Assembly (NCBI GenBank): GCA_024235175.1
Contig: JACKMX010000003.1
Span: forward strand, 868,001 to 932,000
Length of the DNA: 64,000 nucleotides
Direction of reading: 5' to 3'
Source of the DNA: Chromatiaceae bacterium
GTDB taxonomy: Bacteria > Pseudomonadota > Gammaproteobacteria > Chromatiales > Chromatiaceae
Made by a program: the position numbers and the translations under genes. Within the stretch, counting starts at the first letter, position 1. Every line of letters starts with the position of its first letter. This document shows positions 17,085 to 25,755 of this stretch, piece by piece. The notes beneath the pieces are model-generated. The model made no database searches. It had not been told where the DNA came from and saw nothing but the letters and a program-made list of their open reading frames with translations.

Positions 17085-18336
17085 TTTCCACCTCCGGGAT
17101 CCGCAATGCGACCTCACGTAGTGACTCGACACTGGCCTTTGCATAGATCATGGTGGAACTCATCGACGCGTGTCCCAGAATGTCAGCGATGAGTGAGAAC
17201 GGAACATTATCCTCAAGCAGTTCCGTCGCCAGGGTGTGTCGCAGAGAATGGAATCCATTTTTCTGTGGACTTCTAAAACGGATGCCTGCAAGGTCGCGCC
17301 AATGACTGATGATGGTATATAGCTTATTGGTATCGGCGAATGGTTTGATGGGTGGTTGGAGCTTCAGGAAAACCTCGCGGTAGTGCGTAGCCGGCCGTAC
17401 ATGTTTCAAGTAGTCAATCAGTGCGCTACCCACTTCATCAGTCAATGGCAGTTGCAGGGGCATTCCGGATTTGGATTGATTGATGGTGATCGTCTCAGCG
17501 GCCCAATCGATTTGATCGAGCGTCAGTTTTCTAATATCAGTTGTACGTAGACCAAGTCGAGCTGCCAAGAGTAAGAGGGCATAATCGCGCTTGCCCCTTG
17601 GTGAACGTCGATCAACTTTCTCAAGTAGCTGTGCGAGCAATTCTTTATCCCAAACTGACGGAATCGACGCATGCTCAGGGAAGTTCACGCCGGGCAGACA
17701 ATCACTGAGATCGCGCGATAACTTGCCCGTGTAAAATAGAAACTGAAGATAGATACGCGCGATTGACACTCTTGAGGCCACGGTTTTGCGGCGATAGTGG
17801 GATAAGGAATAGACAAAGTCAGAGAGATCCTCCGGACTTATTTGGCTAAAGCGCGTGACATTTCGTTTAGAAAGAAAATCGAGAAACGCGCCAACTTCCC
17901 GCATGTATTGCACTATGGTTATGGGTCTGAGATAGCATTCCTCCTCACAGTGCGTTTTGAAATCTTGCAGGCTTTTTTGCATGGCGGCAGGCACATTGAG
18001 TCTTTTTACATACTGCTTGTCTCGTTCGAAATAACCGTCTCGGGCGTAACGCCACAATAACGTGAGCGCAAACTCTGCATGCAGTTTCCAGCCTTTATTC
18101 ACCTCAACTGGTAATTGCGGGTCAATCTCGTGATGTGCCAGAAAGTCGATTATCAAGTGTTTTTGCAGTTTTCTTTTATGGTTACGTTGTTGGGCGTAAA
18201 CGAGAAATTTCCGCCAGACAGTTTGATAGCGACGTATTGAACGCGGGTTGTACTGGAGAACCTGAAGTTGGCTCAGCGCGCCATAGACCAGCTTATCCAG
18301 TGAGAGTTCTCTTGCTTTCGATATGTTGGGGTTCAT
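17068..18336 (-). CDS. RIT B first tyrosine recombinase (RitA)
   Basis: The 422-aa protein starts at ATG 18336 with CGGAGG seven nucleotides upstream. Two N-terminal helical regions (YNPRSIRRYQTVWRKFLVYA and a second core-binding segment near residue 140) precede the catalytic domain. That domain carries LGLRTTDIRKL, QSKSGMPLQLPL, HSLRHTLATEL and ILGHASMSSTMIYAK. It is the first gene of the RIT B operon and lies just inside the right end repeats. Codon usage is more AT-rich than in RIT A, suggesting a different donor. Confidence 0.9.
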   Translation of the reverse strand: MNPNISKARELSLDKLVYGALSQLQVLQYNPRSIRRYQTVWRKFLVYAQQRNHKRKLQKHLIIDFLAHHEIDPQLPVEVNKGWKLHAEFALTLLWRYARDGYFERDKQYVKRLNVPAAMQKSLQDFKTHCEEECYLRPITIVQYMREVGAFLDFLSKRNVTRFSQISPEDLSDFVYSLSHYRRKTVASRVSIARIYLQFLFYTGKLSRDLSDCLPGVNFPEHASIPSVWDKELLAQLLEKVDRRSPRGKRDYALLLLAARLGLRTTDIRKLTLDQIDWAAETITINQSKSGMPLQLPLTDEVGSALIDYLKHVRPATHYREVFLKLQPPIKPFADTNKLYTIISHWRDLAGIRFRSPQKNGFHSLRHTLATELLEDNVPFSLIADILGHASMSSTMIYAKASVESLREVALRIPEVENVEQV

Positions 18337-18391
18337 ACATAATCCTCCGTTGTTGATTACAGGCCAAATGGCCATTTCTCAACTTAACGGA

Positions 18392-18516
18392 AATATTATG
18401 TAAAGTGGTTTGTTGGTAACTGACTGATACTCTGGGACTATGCTCGCCAACTTCGCATAATCGCGAACTATCCTAAATAGACCTTATGTAAAGCTTTCCA
18501 TAAGGCTTACGTAAAC
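18392..18516. repeat. Right end of RIT B
   Basis: The right end contains the inner motif aatattatgtaaagt (18392-18406), an additional ttatgtaaag (18484-18493) and the outer motif ttacgtaaac (18507-18516). They are inverted relative to the left end. The taggca duplication follows at 18517. Confidence 0.75.
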
Positions 18517-18652
18517 TAGGCAGGATGCTGCAACCGGCACTTTGGAAAAGCCCGCAGTCAGTCGTTTGGCTTTTCACTTCCGGCGAATAACGCAGGGAAG
18601 GACACTGCACGGGTCGTCGCCGATAAAGTGGGCGACCAGTGTGAGGATCGAC

Positions 18653-19132
18653 ATGGATAAGCATCGCCATTCAACTTTTCCCAGTTTACCAAGGCAGCAG
18701 ATCGCGCTGGTCCTGGCTTTGCTCATCACCTTCAACGTTGCATGCGCAGATGAGGTCCAGGTCGGACGTTATGCAACAATGCGCGCGGTACCGACACCGG
18801 AACAAGCTAACTTGCTATCCGCCATGGTCAGGGTTCAGTTTCCCGCATCGGTGGTCAGCGTGGGCCAGGCGGTGGAGCACCTGTTGCAGCCGAGTGGTTA
18901 TCGACTTGCATCTGAGAGTGCGGCAGATCCTTTTCGAAGAACTCTTTTAAACCTTCCGCTGCCGGAACCACACCGGGCTTTGGGACCCATGCCATTGCAG
19001 ACGGCCCTTGAGACCTTGGCGGGTCCTGCATACCGATTGGTGGAAGATCCGGTATATCGTCTGGTGAGTTTTGAACGCTGTGGTCCGATCAACAACAGCC
19101 AGCCGTCACCATCGAACTTTGAAGCGAGGTGA
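18653..19132 (+). CDS. PilL-like ICE protein (TIGR03748, PFGI-1 class)
   Basis: The 159-aa secreted protein has a hydrophobic signal near residues 14-32 (QIALVLALLITFNVACA). The family core follows: VGRYATMRAVPTPEQANLLSAMV, a segment ending LLQPSGYRL, and LGPMPLQTALETLAGPAYRL. In PFGI-1-type ICEs it opens the long conjugation operon and is named for similarity to the type IV pilus protein PilL N-terminus. ATG 18653 has GAGG upstream. The first 60 nt of this region are the displaced 3' end of the upstream integrase-domain gene. Confidence 0.85.
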   Translation: MDKHRHSTFPSLPRQQIALVLALLITFNVACADEVQVGRYATMRAVPTPEQANLLSAMVRVQFPASVVSVGQAVEHLLQPSGYRLASESAADPFRRTLLNLPLPEPHRALGPMPLQTALETLAGPAYRLVEDPVYRLVSFERCGPINNSQPSPSNFEAR

Positions 19133-19136
19133 ATCA

Positions 19137-19394
19137 ATGGAAATCGTGATTGCGTTACTGATTCTGATTGGCGCCCTGGCCGTTGGCTCGAACAGTTCGA
19201 CTTCCGAAGAGGGCCAGTCAGGGAAACACATCGTTCACTCCGAACAACCCGTTATAGAAAATCGTGTACAAGAACCGTGCAGGCTCTCAAACGGCCGGTT
19301 GGTGCAGCGCGATCTCACTGCGAAGCGCTCGCCATCCATTCCGTCTTCGAGTGACACCACCAGAAAAGCAGAAAGCAGGTGTCCCAATGAATAA
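19137..19394 (+). CDS. Small ICE protein with N-terminal membrane anchor
   Basis: The 85-aa protein begins MEIVIALLILIGALAVGS, a single hydrophobic segment, followed by a polar Ser/Arg-rich tail. It starts 4 nt after PilL and overlaps the next gene by 8 nt, so it is part of the operon. I do not recognise a family. Confidence 0.6.
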   Translation: MEIVIALLILIGALAVGSNSSTSEEGQSGKHIVHSEQPVIENRVQEPCRLSNGRLVQRDLTAKRSPSIPSSSDTTRKAESRCPNE

Positions 19395-20169
19395 CCGAGT
19401 CGTAGGATTGGTGAGCATCCTATCGTTACTGGGTGTTGCGATGTCGGTCAACGCAGAAGAGTCCCTCGAGACCAATACCACCCAGTCGCAGATCACAGAC
19501 ACTGTCAACGTCAAGACACCACTCCTACCCATTGAAAAAGCCCGTGCCGAGGTCTGGGGACTCTCCGAAACCGAGTGGCGCCGTTATCGCAGTTTGATGG
19601 AAGGAATCCGCGGCAGTATCAGTCCGTCGACCATCTCTCCGATCGAAGTGCTGGGCATTCATGCAGAGGATGCGGTGGAGCGCGACCGTTATGCGGAAAC
19701 CTGGGCACGCATGATGCGCGAGGACGTAGCACGCATCCTCGCTTTCCAGCATGCCTATGACGAGGCCGGTCACCGCCTCTTTCCGGGCGAGCAACTGATC
19801 GATCCCAACCGGTTGCCGCAGAACAATCCGAAATCCCTGGATCTCAACTTGGAAGACCGGGTGCTGTTCTTCACGCGCCCTGACTGTCCCCCCTGCGACA
19901 GCCTGCTCGCTCGCTTGCTGAGTCGTATTGATGAGGTCGCCGGCATCGATATCTATCTCTCCGATGTGAATTCGGGGGACGAGGACGCCGTGCGCGCCTG
20001 GGCATCCGAACGAGGTATTCGACCCGAATGGGTGAAGCGTCGAAAGGTGACACTCAATTTCGATGCGGGCGCACTGGAGAGACTCACCGGTGGTCAGGCT
20101 CTGCTGCCGGTGCTGATGCGCCGGAGCGGAGAGGATATCGAACCGCTGTCAGCCTCGGCACTGCGATGA
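19387..20169 (+). CDS. TIGR03759 (PFL_4693) family ICE protein
   Basis: The 260-aa protein has a cleavable-looking signal (residues 1-23, ending in NAEE). A helical domain includes WGLSETEWRRYRSLMEG and IEVLGIHA, and a C-terminal thioredoxin-like segment reads VLFFTRPDCPPCDSLLARLL with a CPPC pair (about residues 165-168). The family is specific to ICEs of this type. The CPPC motif suggests a periplasmic thiol-disulfide role, for example helping fold other transfer proteins; that is inference. Its stop overlaps the next start. Confidence 0.9.
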   Translation: MNNRVVGLVSILSLLGVAMSVNAEESLETNTTQSQITDTVNVKTPLLPIEKARAEVWGLSETEWRRYRSLMEGIRGSISPSTISPIEVLGIHAEDAVERDRYAETWARMMREDVARILAFQHAYDEAGHRLFPGEQLIDPNRLPQNNPKSLDLNLEDRVLFFTRPDCPPCDSLLARLLSRIDEVAGIDIYLSDVNSGDEDAVRAWASERGIRPEWVKRRKVTLNFDAGALERLTGGQALLPVLMRRSGEDIEPLSASALR

Positions 20170-20711
20170 GGTGCTCTACTGGATTGCGTCGGCTGGTGCT
20201 CGTGCTCGGCGCTTGGCTGTCCACTTCCAGTATCGCCAATGCCGAGGTCCCGACTGGCTACCGCCTCGTGGCCGGTCACTATGGTATTCCTGCCGAAGTC
20301 CTGTACGCCGTAGGTCTGGCGGAATCCGCCCGCCAGGTTGACAGTACAGGCACCGTCCGCCCTTGGCCCTGGACTTTGAACGTACAGGGCAAGGGCTTTT
20401 TTTATGCTTCAAGAACGCAGGTGCAACAGGCCCTCGACAGCTTTCTGGATATCGGCTTCGAGTCGATCGATATCGGCCTGATGCAGGTCAACTGGCGCTA
20501 TCACCGGCAACATCTGGAAAGCCCGCAGCGCGCACTCGATCCCTATCACAATCTGCGGGTGGCGGCGAAGATCCTTCAAGATTGCCACCAAAGCCGCCAG
20601 GACTGGTGGGAGGCAGTGGGCTGCTACCACGCGCCCAACAATCCATATCGGGCGGACCGGTATCGAGCACGGGTGTTCAAGCACTGGCAGAGGGTCAGCC
20701 GGCGCGGTTGA
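20166..20711 (+). CDS. Lytic transglycosylase (SLT domain), VirB1-like
   Basis: The 181-aa protein has a signal peptide (residues 1-26). The SLT fold follows: catalytic Glu in YAVGLAESARQ (about residue 53), the IGLMQVNWRYH block (about 108) and a C-terminal segment containing YDPY-like and VGCYHAPNN elements. It cleaves peptidoglycan locally to let the conjugation apparatus through. ATG 20166 overlaps the previous stop. The position next to PFL_4693 and PFL_4695 is standard for this ICE family. Confidence 0.9.
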   Translation: MRCSTGLRRLVLVLGAWLSTSSIANAEVPTGYRLVAGHYGIPAEVLYAVGLAESARQVDSTGTVRPWPWTLNVQGKGFFYASRTQVQQALDSFLDIGFESIDIGLMQVNWRYHRQHLESPQRALDPYHNLRVAAKILQDCHQSRQDWWEAVGCYHAPNNPYRADRYRARVFKHWQRVSRRG

Positions 20712-20721
20712 GGAGAGGCGT

Positions 20722-21276
20722 GTGGCAATCCATCGAACCAAAGTCAGGCATGTGGTAACCAATGGTATCTATTTGTCGATACTGATGGCTTCGTCCCTGG
20801 CATTTGCGGAATTGACGGTGATCTACGACAGCGGGAAGACGCAACCTCTGGCACCCTTCCTTGAGGTGTTCGACAAGGAGGACAATCAAGAGAAAGGACC
20901 ACAGATAAGTCTGGCTCCACAAAGGACACGAGCGCTGGGCGCGGCCGAACTTGAGCGGCTGTTGCCAATTCACTCTCCGGGTCTTACACCGGGAAAGGTG
21001 GAACCGCGGACACTACAACAGCCCTTCGCACGGCCATTCTTTTTAATTGGTTCTGATTCCTTCTCCAGGGAGTGGCTTGCAATCCACCGCGATCGACTCA
21101 TCGAGATCGGCGCGGTCGGTATGCTGGTAGAAGCAGCGACGCTTGATGATCTGCGAGTTATTGCGGAGATCGCTAAGGGCCTGCCGATTCTGCCAGCCTC
21201 GGCCAGTGACATCGCCGAAGCCTTGGATCTGGTGTACTACCCGGTATTGATCACCAAAGATGGCATCGAACAGTGA
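20722..21276 (+). CDS. TIGR03765 (PFL_4695) family ICE protein
   Basis: The 184-aa protein has a signal-like hydrophobic stretch (about residues 13-29), then the family sequence with LTVIYDSGKTQPLAPF and the C-terminal ILPASASDIAEALDL. It probably resides in the periplasm. Its function is unknown. The start is GTG 20722, with GGAG upstream; the stop codon overlaps the GTG of traD (GTGA at 21273). Confidence 0.9.
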   Translation: MAIHRTKVRHVVTNGIYLSILMASSLAFAELTVIYDSGKTQPLAPFLEVFDKEDNQEKGPQISLAPQRTRALGAAELERLLPIHSPGLTPGKVEPRTLQQPFARPFFLIGSDSFSREWLAIHRDRLIEIGAVGMLVEAATLDDLRVIAEIAKGLPILPASASDIAEALDLVYYPVLITKDGIEQ

Positions 21277-23432
21277 GTCGACATCCTGTCGAGGCGCTGC
21301 TGCGTCCGCCGGTCGAGCTCTGGTCCGCGGTGGTGGCGTTCGCGATCGCTGGTATTGCCGTGTTGGCTCCTTGGGCGTTGATGATGCCGCCGGGGGTGGC
21401 CTATGCTGCCGCCAGCGTCTTGGCTCTGCTCGGCATCGTCCGCTGGCGTCAGGCCTGGCGGGTACTGACCTATCAGCGTAACCTGCGCCGACTGCCGACC
21501 TACCGGCTGCGCGCGGATCAGGTGCCGGTCAGCCAAAGAAAACTCTTCCTCGGGCGAGGCTTCCGCTGGACCCAGAAGCACACCCAGCGTCTGCGCGACA
21601 CCATTCGACCCGAAGTTCAACGCTATGTTCAGCCCGGGCCGCTCTATCACTGGGCGCGCCGCAAGGAAGTGGCCTGGGAAGCGACACCGATTTTGAAATG
21701 GCTGGCGACGGGATTGCGCATCCGTGGCTGGTGGAATCCCTTGAAACCCCTACCGTCGGTCGGCGGCAAGCCGGCGCTGCATGCAGTAGAGCCAGAAGAG
21801 CAGGATGTTTGGATGGAGATCGGGGAACGGGTCGGCCACACCCTGGTGCTGGGTACCACGCGGGTCGGCAAGACAAGGCTTGCCGAGATCTTGATTACCC
21901 AGGACATTCGCCGCGGCGATGTGGTGATCGTGTTCGACCCGAAGGGTGATGCGGATCTATTGCGCCGGATCTATGCCGAGGCCAAACGTGCAGGGAGGAC
22001 GGATCACTTCTACCTGTTTCATCTGGGCTTTCCGGAAGTGTCCGCCAGATACAACGCCATCGGCAGTTTCTCCCGCATCACCGAAGTCGCGACACGCATC
22101 GTCAATCAACTGCCGAGCGAAGGCAACTCGGCGGCCTTCAAGGAGTTTGCCTGGCGCTTCGTCAATATCATCGCGTGCGCCCTGGTGGCGTTGGGCCGGC
22201 GTCCCGACTACCAGCAGGTCCGTCGCTACATCAACGACATCGAGCCCTTGTTTGTGGAGTATGCCAAGGAACACCTGAGAAGTTCCGGTCAGCAGAATTG
22301 GGTGACTGAGGTCGAGGAGATCACCGGGAAGATCAGCGAGCGCAATCTCTCTGCGGCACTCAAGGGACGGGACCACGAGGCGATCGCACTGATGCACTAC
22401 CTGCAGAAGCAGGATCTTTACGATCCTGTACTCGATGGATTGGTCTCTGCCTTCAAGTACGACAAGACCTACTTCGATAAGATCGTCAGTTCGGTCGGTC
22501 CCCTGATGGAAAAACTCACCACCGGCAAGATCGCCGAGTTGATCTCGCCCGATTACCTCAACATGGATGACAACCGCCCGATCTTCGAATGGCTGGAGGT
22601 GATCAGGAAAAAGGGGATCGTCTACGTCGGACTGGATGCACTGACCGATACCACGGTGGCGAGTGCCGTCGGCAACTCGATGTTCGCGGATCTGGTCTCG
22701 GTCGCCGGACATATTTACAAGCATGGTGTCCCAGAACAGCCTGACGGAACGAATAGCGTGAGTCAGAAAGATGGCGCAGCCATTATGCCGACCATCTCGC
22801 TGCATGCCGATGAGTTCAATGAGCTGATCGGGGATGAGTTCGTGCCGCTGCTAAACAAGGCCGGCGGTGCGGGATTCCAGGTAACGGCCTACACCCAGAC
22901 CTGGTCGGATGTCGAGGCACGGATCGGTAACCGGGCCAAAGCGGGGCAGGTCGCCGGCAACTTCAATACGCTGATCATGCTCCGCATAAAAGAGCTGGCT
23001 ACCGCCGAGATGCTGACCGATCAGTTACCCAGGGTCGAGGTATTCACACTGATGAGCGTCTCCGGCGTCGACGACTCCTCGGATCCCGCTTCGGGTGTCG
23101 ACTTCAAGTCACGTAACGAAGACCGGATCAGCGTCTCCGAGGTGCCGATGCTGACACCGGCGGAACTGGTGGCGCTACCGAAAGGCCAGGCGTTTGCGCT
23201 ACTCGAGGGAGGGCAGTTGTGGAAGCTACGCATGCCACTGCCGGACACCCGCAAGGATCCCGTCATGCCGGAGAGCCTGGCAGCCATCGCCAACGAAATG
23301 GAGCGGACCTACATCACCAACGACCAGTGGTGGCGCCAGCGGGAAACCTGGTGGCATGCGGTTTCTGATATCAACCTGTCTGAAGGCACACCAGCCAATC
23401 CCTCAAACAGGCAAGAGGATAACAATGGCTGA
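21273..23432 (+). CDS. traD: TraD-type conjugative coupling ATPase (TIGR03743)
   Basis: The 719-aa type IV coupling protein links the relaxase-DNA complex to the secretion channel at the inner membrane. Two N-terminal hydrophobic segments (about residues 15-60) anchor it. Walker A is seen in LVLGTTRVGKTRLAEIL (about 190-206) and Walker B in DVVIVFDPKGDADLL (about 217-231). A second conserved block, SLHADEFNELIGDEFVPLL, lies near residue 510. Length is normal for the SXT/PFGI-1 TraD family. It is intact, although no relaxase partner is seen in this window. Confidence 0.95.
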   Translation: MSRHPVEALLRPPVELWSAVVAFAIAGIAVLAPWALMMPPGVAYAAASVLALLGIVRWRQAWRVLTYQRNLRRLPTYRLRADQVPVSQRKLFLGRGFRWTQKHTQRLRDTIRPEVQRYVQPGPLYHWARRKEVAWEATPILKWLATGLRIRGWWNPLKPLPSVGGKPALHAVEPEEQDVWMEIGERVGHTLVLGTTRVGKTRLAEILITQDIRRGDVVIVFDPKGDADLLRRIYAEAKRAGRTDHFYLFHLGFPEVSARYNAIGSFSRITEVATRIVNQLPSEGNSAAFKEFAWRFVNIIACALVALGRRPDYQQVRRYINDIEPLFVEYAKEHLRSSGQQNWVTEVEEITGKISERNLSAALKGRDHEAIALMHYLQKQDLYDPVLDGLVSAFKYDKTYFDKIVSSVGPLMEKLTTGKIAELISPDYLNMDDNRPIFEWLEVIRKKGIVYVGLDALTDTTVASAVGNSMFADLVSVAGHIYKHGVPEQPDGTNSVSQKDGAAIMPTISLHADEFNELIGDEFVPLLNKAGGAGFQVTAYTQTWSDVEARIGNRAKAGQVAGNFNTLIMLRIKELATAEMLTDQLPRVEVFTLMSVSGVDDSSDPASGVDFKSRNEDRISVSEVPMLTPAELVALPKGQAFALLEGGQLWKLRMPLPDTRKDPVMPESLAAIANEMERTYITNDQWWRQRETWWHAVSDINLSEGTPANPSNRQEDNNG

Positions 23433-24159
23433 GACGGTCGCCGATCCCAGACACCGTGAGGTGCGGCAAGGGTTGCTATCGAAATCAGTGACGACCCTGG
23501 CTCAGGGTGTGCAGTGGCTGTTGCTGGCGCTGCTGTTCTCGATACTGACCGAATGGGCCGGCATGCTGTGGTGGTGGCCGGAAGAGGGCCTGCAGCACAG
23601 TCGTTCCATGTTGGAAGCAGAGATAGACTATCTGGTTTCGGATTTCCGGAAAAGTGTCTTGACGTCGAGCCCGGCCGAGTTTGCCAAGACCGTTGCGGAC
23701 AAGACCTACACCGTTCTATTCGAGTTAACGGGGCTGGTGGATTTGATCGCCTGGTTGTCGGCTCCGCCGGCACCAGATGAAGGTGGTGTTAAATTTTGGA
23801 TCCACGCTCTTTTTAAACCCATTGCCGAGTTCGTGATTGCAGCTATGCAGGTCACCCAGGTTTTTTCGGTGCGCCTGGCTATTCTGACTTTAGCCACGCC
23901 GGTTTTTGTGCTCTTCAGTCTCGTGGCGTTGGTCGACGGTTTCGTGAAACGGGATCTGCGCCGCTGGGGTGGGGGCAGGGAGAGTTCGTTTGTCTATCAC
24001 TGGGCGAAGCGTTCCGCGCTGCCTCTGTTGGTGCTCAGCTGGGTGATCTACCTCGCGCTGCCGTTCAGTCTGCACCCCACGTTCATCGTGTTGCCGTTTG
24101 CGGTGTTGTTTGCTCTGAGTGTATCGGTCACGGCGAGTACGTTTAAAAAATATCTGTGA
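23425..24159 (+). CDS. TIGR03747 (PFL_4697) family ICE membrane protein
   Basis: The 244-aa protein has about four to five membrane segments (around residues 22-45, 145-170, 192-215 and 218-238). It carries the family feature LTEWAGMLWWWPEEGLQHS. It overlaps the 3' end of traD by eight bases and is probably translated with it. It is always found beside traD in this ICE family and may assist the coupling protein; this is inference from gene order. Confidence 0.9.
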   Translation: MAETVADPRHREVRQGLLSKSVTTLAQGVQWLLLALLFSILTEWAGMLWWWPEEGLQHSRSMLEAEIDYLVSDFRKSVLTSSPAEFAKTVADKTYTVLFELTGLVDLIAWLSAPPAPDEGGVKFWIHALFKPIAEFVIAAMQVTQVFSVRLAILTLATPVFVLFSLVALVDGFVKRDLRRWGGGRESSFVYHWAKRSALPLLVLSWVIYLALPFSLHPTFIVLPFAVLFALSVSVTASTFKKYL

Positions 24160-24204
24160 ACCGGTCTACCGCGCACACGCGAATGAACTTTATTGGGATG
24201 AAAA

Positions 24205-24492
24205 CTAAAGCCAATCGTCAAGATCCTGCTGGCCGATAATGGCCATGATTTCGACTGACTCGCCATCGATTCGAGAATAAATGCTTTCCACTCTGCAAAC
24301 GCTTCGCCGGTAACCTTCGCGGACATCGTCAATGGTCTGATACAGAAGTGGCTGTTGAGCGATCTGTTCGAATCTTTCAAAAAATGCGTCGAGATACTTG
24401 TCGGCCTGAGCTTTTCCGAACTGCAAAAGCCCCCCTCGATAGATACGCTTCAAGTCTTCTTTTGCGTTTTTTGTCAGTCTATAGTTCGCCAC
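24205..24492 (-). CDS. ParE/RelE-superfamily toxin
   Basis: The 95-aa protein has the ParE fold signature: YRLTKNAKEDLKRIYRGGLLQFGK and a C-terminal YSRIDGESVEIMAIIGQQD. Initiation is most likely at GTG 24492, five nucleotides after the antitoxin stop; a longer frame extends through the antitoxin gene. ParE toxins poison DNA gyrase, while others of the superfamily cleave mRNA; the exact target here is not determined. It is the downstream partner of the ParD-like gene and lies opposite to the tra operon. Confidence 0.85.
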   Translation of the reverse strand: MANYRLTKNAKEDLKRIYRGGLLQFGKAQADKYLDAFFERFEQIAQQPLLYQTIDDVREGYRRSVCRVESIYSRIDGESVEIMAIIGQQDLDDWL

Positions 24493-24496
24493 TAAG

Positions 24497-24718
24497 CTAT
24501 GCGTTGTCCTTGATTTCAGCAAGCATTTCAGAACGGCTTTGCTCGATGAATCCGCTCTGTTCGGCAGCAATCAGCCGAGCACGTATCGTCTCGATTTCTC
24601 GTGCCTTACGGATGAGATCATTCACGACCTCGCTTTTACTGGCGTATTCCTCACTGTCAACCAGCGATTTCAACCACGCATCATTTGGTCGCGTGAGTGA
24701 GATACTTTGTCTTGGCAT
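24497..24718 (-). CDS. ParD-like ribbon-helix-helix antitoxin
   Basis: The 73-aa protein begins with SISLTRPNDAWLKSLVDSEEYASKSE (a ribbon then the first helix) and EVVNDLIRKAREIE, typical of ParD/CC2985-type antitoxins. The C-terminal half would wrap the toxin. It starts 26 nt from a perfect 12-bp inverted repeat, its probable operator, so the pair is likely autoregulated. Confidence 0.85.
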   Translation of the reverse strand: MPRQSISLTRPNDAWLKSLVDSEEYASKSEVVNDLIRKAREIETIRARLIAAEQSGFIEQSRSEMLAEIKDNA

Positions 24719-24743
24719 GGCGTATTCTCCGATAGTTCAACTA

Positions 24744-24772
24744 TGGTGCGAATATACACCATATTCGCACCA
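24744..24772 (-). promoter_or_regulatory. Operator-like inverted repeat upstream of parDE
   Basis: Exact 12-nt arms tggtgcgaatat (24744-24755) and atattcgcacca (24761-24772) enclose a 5-nt spacer. It lies directly upstream of the ParD-like start (24718, minus strand), as expected for autoregulatory binding by a ribbon-helix-helix dimer. Confidence 0.7.
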
Positions 24773-25063
24773 GTGTTCCACCCTGGCTAATTGCCCATTA
24801 TGCGTAAATAAGAAGTACCGGCACCTCCGCCGAACGGAGTTGGAGTACGCGGTTATATCAATCCAAATCAGCATTTGGATGATTTGCGCTTTTTGTGCCA
24901 AAAGGGCGAATCTATAAGTGGATAGAAGCGAAAAATCAGACCTCACGGAATAGCGAGGAAAGCAGCAAGATGAATTGCCGCTGCATAAAGTAGGACAGGT
25001 CGAATTATCAATTAAACGCTGGTGCAACCAAAATATATCGAGACCGGCCTCTGTGGTGTTGCC

Positions 25064-25318
25064 TTACCGGTAGATCTCTCGCCGGTGGCCAACGTCTATC
25101 ACCAGGATCAAGAGACGTTCGTCGTGTATCTCATAGAGGATGCGATAATCACCGACGCGAATTCGCCAAGCATCTCTGCCGCTGAGTTTTTTGACGCCAT
25201 GGGGTCTGGGCTCTTCGGCAAGGCGGCGGATGGCATCAGAAATCCTCTCCCGATCCTGTACGGCGATACGTGACAGTGAACGTTGAGCACGCCTTTCGAT
25301 GAGAAGTGCATAGGTCAA
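25064..25318 (-). CDS. RelE-family mRNA interferase toxin
   Basis: The 84-aa protein matches the RelE/RelG group: AQRSLSRIAVQDRERISDAI, LAEEPRPHGVKKL, DAWRIRVGDYRILYEI and the C-terminal IDVGHRREIYR. These hold the basic residues used for ribosome-bound mRNA cleavage in the family. ATG 25318 overlaps the antitoxin stop by four bases. The gene lies on the minus strand, 340 nt from the parDE promoter, forming a second toxin-antitoxin pair at the same ICE position. Confidence 0.9.
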   Translation of the reverse strand: MTYALLIERRAQRSLSRIAVQDRERISDAIRRLAEEPRPHGVKKLSGRDAWRIRVGDYRILYEIHDERLLILVIDVGHRREIYR

Positions 25319-25521
25319 TCCAGTTTTCCCTCATTGATCTCGCGCACAGCCTCTTCAAATGGAACCGGCTCCGAGGGTTGAGCCTTAGCCTTGTCATATG
25401 CGCGAATATCATCGAGCTCCTCCAGCTCTTCTTTGATCTGCTGCCATGCAGTGAGCGGCAGGACAACAGCCTTTCGGTTGCCTGCTTCGTCGACCAGGTA
25501 CTCTTCGTGTAAGGTAATCAT
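25315..25521 (-). CDS. Phd/YefM-like antitoxin
   Basis: The 68-aa antitoxin starts at ATG 25521 (a GTG one codon upstream is possible). Its N-terminal half contains EEYLVDEAGNRKAVVLPL and AWQQIKEELEELDDIRAYD, typical of RelB/YefM-like partners of RelE. A TATAAT-like hexamer occurs on the minus strand at 25553-25558, a plausible -10 element about 32 nt before the start. Confidence 0.85.
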   Translation of the reverse strand: MITLHEEYLVDEAGNRKAVVLPLTAWQQIKEELEELDDIRAYDKAKAQPSEPVPFEEAVREINEGKLD

Positions 25522-25755
25522 CACTTTTTCTCGTTTGTTTCCTAATTATCTGATTATAGCCATAGCCCGCGTAGGGAGGAACTATGCAGGGGATTCTGCA
25601 ACCCGAGAAAGCCAGGAGTCTTCATGATTAGTGGACAATAATATTTCCACTCCTTATCTGTAAGAAACCACGCACCCATCTGACTGCCTTTTCCCTATCC
25701 CCATCGGTCTCGGTACCTCACCATGCGCACCATGTGCAACACCGGAAAGAGACCG

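Larger units (their letters stand above)
11490..18516 (-). mobile_element. RIT B: recombinase-in-trio element (split by RIT A)
   Basis: Three minus-strand tyrosine recombinase genes (18336 down to 11618) are bounded by inverted ends. The outer ends are gtttatgtaa (11497-11506) and ttacgtaaac (18507-18516), and 15-nt inner repeats lie at 11553-11567 and 18392-18406 (14 of 15 match). The hexamer taggca flanks it directly (11484-11489 and 18517-18522), consistent with a target duplication. Without RIT A the element would be about 3.6 kb. It is inserted in the 3' end of the ICE integrase-domain gene. Confidence 0.8.
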
